A stretch of DNA of 64,000 nucleotides from positions 62,001 through 126,000 of the forward strand of contig JBCBJV010000002.1 of assembly GCA_038522945.1 (NCBI GenBank), read 5' to 3'. This document shows, one piece after another, positions 59,850 through 64,000 of this stretch. The notes beneath the pieces are model-generated. The model saw only the letters and a list, made by a program, of their open reading frames with translations. It did no database searches and was not told the origin of the DNA. Made by a program: the position numbers and the translations under genes. Every line of letters starts with the position of its first letter. Position 1 is the stretch's first letter. Source of the stretch: MED-G105 sp038522945. GTDB taxonomy: Bacteria > Pseudomonadota > Alphaproteobacteria > Caulobacterales > Parvularculaceae.

Positions 59850-60239
59850 ATGAAAGCTGCTTTTTCGAGCCTTTTTTCGCTAATCATCATCGTTGCCATT
59901 ATCGCCGCGGGCATGTTCATTGTGCCCCAATGGAATGTCTGGCGCGCCGAACTTGCCGGTCGGGCGGCCCTTGCCGAGGCCGAAAACGAGCGCAAGGTTT
60001 TGGTGGAAGACGCCAAGGCACGCCTTGAATCAGCGAAGTTCTTTGCTGAAGCCGAAGTGGAACGCGCCAAAGGCGTCGCAGAGGCCAACCGGATCATTGC
60101 CGATGGCCTTGGCGGGCCGGAAGGGTATCTGCGTTATCTTTGGATCCAGAAGCTCGGCGAGAACGGCCAGGACGTGATCTACATCCCCACAGAAGCCGGC
60201 ATCCCGCTGCTGGAAGCAGGTCGCGCGGTCGAACAGTAA
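59850..60239 (+). CDS. small membrane protein resembling the tail of SPFH/band-7 proteins
   Basis: 129 residues: one N-terminal helix (about 5-25, FSSLFSLIIIVAIIAAGMFI) and a charged coiled coil (AEAENERKVLVEDAKARLES, AEAEVERAKGVAEANRII) followed by GGPEGYLRYLWIQKL and a short end. The coiled coil resembles the C-terminal part of prohibitin/HflK-like SPFH proteins, but the SPFH domain itself is missing, so it is either a stand-alone partner or a reduced relative. I use ATG 59850; a TTG at 59832 is in frame. A terminator follows. Confidence 0.75.
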   Translation: MKAAFSSLFSLIIIVAIIAAGMFIVPQWNVWRAELAGRAALAEAENERKVLVEDAKARLESAKFFAEAEVERAKGVAEANRIIADGLGGPEGYLRYLWIQKLGENGQDVIYIPTEAGIPLLEAGRAVEQ

Positions 60240-60300
60240 CAATAAATTGGTCCATCATGGGGTCGGGGCAGCCTCTTTCGGAACTGGGGAACAACATATG

Positions 60301-60334
60301 AAAAGGCACCGCTGTCGTGGGCGGTGCCTTTGTT
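60301..60334. terminator. strong terminator between convergent genes
   Basis: AAAGGCACCGC (60302-60312) pairs perfectly with GCGGTGCCTTT (60321-60331) around an 8-base loop; T-rich ends on both strands, so it probably serves both flanking genes. Confidence 0.88.
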
Positions 60335-60414
60335 TCGTCATGGCGTAATCATAAAGGGCGGAACGGGGTGTTCGATAAGTTTTTTTGCGCCGGAATTTTG
60401 GGCGCGAAAATCGG

Positions 60415-60888
60415 TCAGGCGTAGTAAGCGCGCCGGCTATAGTCTGACCGGGTCAGGGTGCGCCCGATGGGCCAAAGCGCAAAGCCAGCCAATTTGAAAT
60501 GGGCCCAGGCAAAAGGCAGGCCGATGATTGTGATCGCATAGCCGATCCCCATGACCACATGGCCTAGGGCGAGCCACCACCCGGCCAGCACGAACCAGAC
60601 AATATTCCCGATAAGCCCGAAAAACCCGGTACCGAGCGCCCCCGGGAACATATATCCCGAACCGATTGAGCGGACCCCGAACGGCCAGAGCGTGTAAACG
60701 CCATTATCAAAGGCGGCGCGTGCCCATGGCAAGCCGATGATCGTCAGGGCCATGACGAACGCAGCGATAAACCAGCCGATGGCAGCAAGGCCGCCGCCGA
60801 CCACGAGCCAAAGCACATTGAACAGAAAACTAAACGGGGTGATCCGGGCCTCATAGCCAAATGGGTGTTCGCGGTACATTGGGGTCAT
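60415..60888 (-). CDS. YccF-domain membrane protein
   Basis: 157 residues built as two similar halves: NVLWLVVGGGLAAIGWF with LTIIGLPWARAAF, and NIVWFVLAGWWLALGH with ITIIGLPFAWAHFKL. The doubled pattern is that of the YccF (DUF307) family of inner-membrane proteins of unknown function. AGGAGG sits just upstream of ATG 60888 (MTPMYREHPFG), which decides the start against the frame opening at 60990. Confidence 0.92.
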   Translation of the reverse strand: MTPMYREHPFGYEARITPFSFLFNVLWLVVGGGLAAIGWFIAAFVMALTIIGLPWARAAFDNGVYTLWPFGVRSIGSGYMFPGALGTGFFGLIGNIVWFVLAGWWLALGHVVMGIGYAITIIGLPFAWAHFKLAGFALWPIGRTLTRSDYSRRAYYA

Positions 60889-61072
60889 TTCCTCCTGATG
60901 TTGAATATGGGGATTGAGCGCGCCGATTTCCAAGCGATCCGCCGCACAGCGGACACGGCCTGTCGCGTCATGCCCAGAAGGAGCGCGCAATCAGCTGAAA
61001 AATCGGGTATTTTCCCCATAGTTGCCCCGGTCGTGCCCAGTTCGTGCCCTGTTCGCTGGTCAGTTTGGCGTT

Positions 61073-61720
61073 ATGAAGAGTTTGCGTACTTTGTCCCTCG
61101 GCGCTCTTTTAGGCGCGACACTCAGTTTTGCGTGGGCCACCCCCGGAACGGCTCAATCAGCCGATACTCTGTCCACGAATATCCAGGCGGCGACACCGCA
61201 GGCCTTTGGTGATCAAATCGCGGCGGCGGCGCTGGAGCGCACACGCCATGATGTCCGCTATGACAGCGCTTATGTCCGCCTGGCTTACCCGGGCGGTGAC
61301 GTGCCGAAGGATCGCGGCGTCTGTTCGGATGTCGTCGTGCGTTCGCTCCGTGTTGTGGGGATCGACTTGCAGAAGGTGATTCACGAAGACATGGCTCGGC
61401 ACTTTAATCAGTACCCGAAGATATGGGGCGCGACCGGGCCGGACCATAACATTGATCACCGCCGGGTCCCGAATATTGAGCGCTACCTGACCCGAGAGGG
61501 TAAAGCACTGGCAGTGAGCAACCGATCAGTCGATTTCAAACCGGGTGATATCGTTGCGTGGAACCTGCGTGGAGATGCCGGTTATCTGGCCCACATTGGG
61601 ATAGTGAGCGATGTAAAAGGCCCTTCCGGCGCGCTCATGGTAGTGCACAATATCGGCAATGGCCCCGAGTTAGAGGACGTGCTTTTCCTCTGGCCAATGA
61701 CCGGTCACTATCGGTTGTGA
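61073..61720 (+). CDS. DUF1287 secreted protein
   Basis: 215 residues with a signal peptide (ending GTAQS). The family core is present: RHDVRYDSAYVRLAYPGGDV, RGVCSDVVVRSLRVVGIDLQ (conserved cysteine), HFNQYPKIWGATGPDHNIDH, RRVPNIERY and YLAHIGIVSD (histidine). The Cys/His pairing suggests a papain/NlpC-like fold, and DUF1287 proteins are suspected cell-wall hydrolases; activity is not established. The frame opens at 61022, but the signal peptide begins at ATG 61073. Confidence 0.9.
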   Translation: MKSLRTLSLGALLGATLSFAWATPGTAQSADTLSTNIQAATPQAFGDQIAAAALERTRHDVRYDSAYVRLAYPGGDVPKDRGVCSDVVVRSLRVVGIDLQKVIHEDMARHFNQYPKIWGATGPDHNIDHRRVPNIERYLTREGKALAVSNRSVDFKPGDIVAWNLRGDAGYLAHIGIVSDVKGPSGALMVVHNIGNGPELEDVLFLWPMTGHYRL

Positions 61721-61832
61721 TGCAGCAGGCTTAAATGCAGCAAAAGGCGGGACTGCTGTTCGAGCCGGCCATAAACCAGCCTGACAATGCGCCCGCCTCT
61801 TGCCGTTGGGTTAAGCCTTTAGTCGACCGGGC

Positions 61833-62147
61833 CTAATTTCCCGCGGTCATTTCAACGTGATAATTCGAAAGCAGCGGCATGCTTGCGCTTTCAACGGCTG
61901 CGTCAATTGTATCGTGTACGCATGATTTCTTCATGTAGCGACCAAAGTAGCCGTACATGCCGCTAACCGGGCGCTTAGCGCAGACTTGGTTCGCCGCCTC
62001 AGCGATCTCCGTGTACAGGACGTCGATATTGGTACCAGTGGCCCCAACATATTTGCTGGTGTTGATGTGAACCGCTTTGTCGCCAGCCATAGCTGATCCG
62101 ACGGTTACAAGCGCGGCGCTTGCAATACTCAAAGTTGCCTTGAACAT
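61833..62147 (-). CDS. UrcA family protein
   Basis: 104 residues with a signal peptide (ending SAMA) and a mature part with KAVHINTSKYVGATGTNIDV (the V-x-Y/I-x-D-L-D-like start of UrcA proteins), EIAEAANQVCAKRP and a second cysteine in KKSCVHDTIDAAV. The two cysteines probably form a disulfide. UrcA proteins are small periplasmic proteins found mainly in alphaproteobacteria; function unknown. GGGGAGA precedes the ATG. Confidence 0.88.
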   Translation of the reverse strand: MFKATLSIASAALVTVGSAMAGDKAVHINTSKYVGATGTNIDVLYTEIAEAANQVCAKRPVSGMYGYFGRYMKKSCVHDTIDAAVESASMPLLSNYHVEMTAGN

Positions 62148-62280
62148 ATGTATCTCCCCACATTGCTGGCAAAATTTAAATCGCGATCGGTATCGAGCTT
62201 TCAGCCAAATCTCCGTCGCAGGCGTGGGCTACGGCATATCCGTGTCAGAATTGTGACGCGGAGATTCAGCAGTCTGTCAG

Positions 62281-63234
62281 TCAACCAAGTCTGACCATTC
62301 CCGCTATATCTTCCGGTGAGTTTCCCTCTTCCCGCAATGCGCGCAGGGTGAGCGACTTTTGGCGCTTTGAAAGACGTTCTCCATTTTCGTCCGTCAGCAG
62401 ACGGTGATGCAAGTATAAAGTTTCAGGCAAATCCAGCAGCACCTGAAGGAGTCGATGGAGATCGGCGGCGGCGCGTAGATCATCCCCGCGGATCACGTGG
62501 GTGATCCCTTGCAGGGCATCGTCAACGACCGATGACAGGTGGTAGCTCGTCCCGAAATCCTTCCGGGCGAGGATAACATCGCCAAACTGGGCCGGATTTG
62601 CCTGTACACTGACGATACGATCTGTTTCCGCCTCCGTGAGACAAACGTCAAGGTGATTAAACGCGGGGCCGAGAAAATCTTGGGTTTTTTCCATGGAAAG
62701 CCGCCAGGCAAAAGCTGCGCCAGCCTCTAGCAGATTTTGTTCCGACGCTGGATCCAGGGGCGCGCCCACATAGGCGGGGCCTTCGGGTCCATCGGGCGCT
62801 AGGTGCGGCGCGCGTTCGATGTCTTCGGCGATTTCCCGGCGAGTCTTGAAGCACCGATAAACAAGGCCTTTTTCGATAAGTTGATCAAGGGCGTCCCTAT
62901 AGAAATCAAAATGCTCCGACTGCCGACGGACAGGTTCCTCCCAGGTTAATCCCAACCAGGCGAGGTCCTGATAGATCGCCTCTTCAAATGCAGGTTTGCA
63001 GCGCGCCAGATCGATATCTTCAATGCGCAGGAGAAACCGGGCGTCGTTGGCGCGCGCCCAGCGATAGGCGGTCAACGCCGAAAAAGCGTGACCCAGATGC
63101 AAATAGCCTGACGGAGACGGGGCAAACCGTGTTGCCCTTCCGCTTTCAGGCGCTTGGAGAGGTGGGTCTACCGTCGAAATGGCGACTTCCCATTTGTGCG
63201 AGAGGTGGAGGGCTCGTGCATTTGCCGGCTCCAC
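62281..63234 (-). CDS. gluQ: glutamyl-queuosine tRNA(Asp) synthetase
   Basis: A class I synthetase-like protein of 317 residues that attaches glutamate to queuosine 34 of tRNA-Asp; it lacks the anticodon-binding part of GluRS. Motifs: RFAPSPSGYLHLGH (HIGH equivalent), LLRIEDIDLARC, THVIRGDDL and LSKRQKS (KMSKS equivalent). The four zinc ligands of E. coli GluQ-RS are not obvious. The only in-frame start is a GTG at 63234, which gives a 33-residue arm before the catalytic core and a 67-base overlap with the upstream proteinase gene; no good ribosome site is seen, so the N-terminus is uncertain. Confidence 0.9.
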   Translation of the reverse strand: MEPANARALHLSHKWEVAISTVDPPLQAPESGRATRFAPSPSGYLHLGHAFSALTAYRWARANDARFLLRIEDIDLARCKPAFEEAIYQDLAWLGLTWEEPVRRQSEHFDFYRDALDQLIEKGLVYRCFKTRREIAEDIERAPHLAPDGPEGPAYVGAPLDPASEQNLLEAGAAFAWRLSMEKTQDFLGPAFNHLDVCLTEAETDRIVSVQANPAQFGDVILARKDFGTSYHLSSVVDDALQGITHVIRGDDLRAAADLHRLLQVLLDLPETLYLHHRLLTDENGERLSKRQKSLTLRALREEGNSPEDIAGMVRLG

Positions 63235-64000
63235 GAAAGGTCGAGGGCGGGCGTTGCCCCATAGACACCCACAGGCGGTGAGGGCTCTTTCTCAACATCC
63301 GTACCCGGACGCTGCGGGTCCATGCGCGGCGGCTGGTTCCAGTGGCGATCCGATCCGTACGCGATGAACGCTGGATTGGTCTCGAACTGACTTTCGATCA
63401 TCACGACAGGCGTGTGCGCAGCGTAGTTTCCATTGACGTCAAAATCCAGGTGATCACCTTCCTGGCGCATGTCAGGATCTAGCACTTTGGCTCGCGCGAA
63501 CGGAGAGAAGTACTTTAGTATATCCGCATAAAGATCGAAGAGTCTCATGGACTGGTCTTCCAGTCCACTGTCTTCCAGCATGGTGATAAAATTGACGCCG
63601 GCGTCAACCGCTTCGCGGCGTCGTATCCCTTGCCCGTGTATCCCAACTTCGTACAAAAAGAAGTCCGCGATCTGTTCCGCTTCCTTCGGGGCCAGCGGCT
63701 TGCGGCGGCTATTAATGGCGTTCAAGACCTTGCGACGGTTTTCTTTCCAGACGCGGTAGACGCTACCAAGAACCAAAGGGTCGGCATTTTGTGTTAGCCA
63801 CTCCAGGACCTTTTTGTCGTCCAAGCGGCCTTTGCCGCCAAAGTCTTTCAGCAGCCACATGAAACCGCTCAGGTCATTCACGCCGATACGTTTGTACATG
63901 TCGTGGCGGAGCATCTGAGTGTCCGTCGGACCAAGGACGCTGCTCCGCCCCATGATGATTTCGTCAGCACCAAGAGAGATGCTCGTCCCTGCGCTGTACG
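63168..64000 (-). CDS. Clp-fold serine proteinase (SDH/SppA-like), N-terminus beyond the window
   Basis: 277 residues visible and open across the right edge, so the start is not in view. The segment YSAGTSISLGADEIIMGRSS followed by VLGPTDTQ is the hallmark of serine-dehydrogenase-type/SppA-like Clp-fold peptidases: the serine of SAGT is the nucleophile and GADEI-M-x-x-x-S-x-LGP-x-D lines the site. The rest is helical and ends in a proline-rich, disordered tail (DPQRPGTDVEKEPSPPVGVY). The internal ATG at 63953 is not the true start because the catalytic serine lies upstream of it. Its 3' end overlaps gluQ by 67 bases. Confidence 0.85.
   Translation of the reverse strand, partial: YSAGTSISLGADEIIMGRSSVLGPTDTQMLRHDMYKRIGVNDLSGFMWLLKDFGGKGRLDDKKVLEWLTQNADPLVLGSVYRVWKENRRKVLNAINSRRKPLAPKEAEQIADFFLYEVGIHGQGIRRREAVDAGVNFITMLEDSGLEDQSMRLFDLYADILKYFSPFARAKVLDPDMRQEGDHLDFDVNGNYAAHTPVVMIESQFETNPAFIAYGSDRHWNQPPRMDPQRPGTDVEKEPSPPVGVYGATPALDLSWSRQMHEPSTSRTNGKSPFRR

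Noticed and set aside
61747..61798. AGGCGGG...CCCGCCT as a terminator after the DUF1287 gene
   Set aside because: The arms are about 40 bases apart, and the T run is short and interrupted, so a functional hairpin is doubtful.
63168..63953. The ATG at 63953 as the start of a hypothetical gene
   Set aside because: The frame continues to the window edge and the upstream codons encode the SAGT catalytic motif, so the ATG is internal.

Overview
The window reads as ordinary chromosome of an alphaproteobacterium, most likely a marine or aquatic member of the Caulobacterales/Parvularculales side of the class. This rests on gene content recalled from family knowledge, not on a search: a TonB-dependent receptor of the Xanthomonas-Caulobacter type, a UrcA-family protein, a TIGR02301 protein beside a Nudix gene, coq7, orphan TadE/TadG pilus genes, and the histone-deacetylase-like gene, xseB, dxs and tlyA lying in one region. 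No prophage, CRISPR array, rRNA or complete insertion sequence was seen.

Layout. 1-9.1 kb: MAPEG protein (cut by the edge), bioB-ygfZ, a dihydroorotase-type gene, purU, a TIGR02301 protein, a divergent Nudix/SRAP pair, sua5-type tRNA modification, a DUF2237 protein, a small transporter and coq7. 9.3-13.7 kb: acyl-CoA dehydrogenase, an AbrB/Doc toxin-antitoxin pair behind a palindromic operator, a metallophosphoesterase and an HSDL2-like dehydrogenase. 13.7-18.7 kb: three Tad pilus genes, a 2OG-Fe(II) oxygenase and an M20 peptidase. 18.9-20.9 kb: HDAC-like deacetylase, histidine phosphatase, xseB.

21.0-28.0 kb is an accessory stretch between xseB and dxs. It holds a TonB-dependent receptor plus beta-propeller phytase (probably phytate use), a 1.2-kb segment bounded by near-perfect inverted repeats and an 8-bp direct repeat, and two genes preceded by short tandem repeats. 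The bounded segment carries DUF3237-like and DUF1330-like genes and no transposase, so it looks like a mobile insertion cassette. This is the most unusual object in the window.

28.4-47.0 kb: dxs, tlyA, an RlmD/TrmA-type RNA methyltransferase, aroC, pdxH, an MBL hydrolase, an ATP-grasp-like protein, a Blh-type phosphatase, a GNAT enzyme, an L,D-transpeptidase-fold lipoprotein, a VOC protein, an EreA/ChaN-like membrane protein, ketopantoate reductase, an FAD-linked hydroxyacid dehydrogenase, yaaA, an acyltransferase, a YciB-like protein and tRNA-Gln. 47.0-53.8 kb: an 800-base leader followed by a six-gene TonB energy-transduction operon plus its TPR partner (DUF3450, ExbB with a periplasmic coiled coil, ExbB, ExbD, ExbD, TonB, TPR). 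It could energise receptors such as the one at 21 kb. 53.9-64 kb: 3-hydroxybutyryl-CoA dehydrogenase and etfBA (with the acyl-CoA dehydrogenase at 9.3 kb, beta-oxidation and its electron transfer), a HIG1-domain protein, a large secreted transglutaminase-like protein, small membrane proteins, DUF1287, UrcA, GluQ-RS and a Clp-fold serine proteinase running off the end.

Most genes are recognised at family level from motifs; exact substrates are often inference. Start codons were chosen from ribosome-binding sites and family N-termini and are flagged where uncertain.
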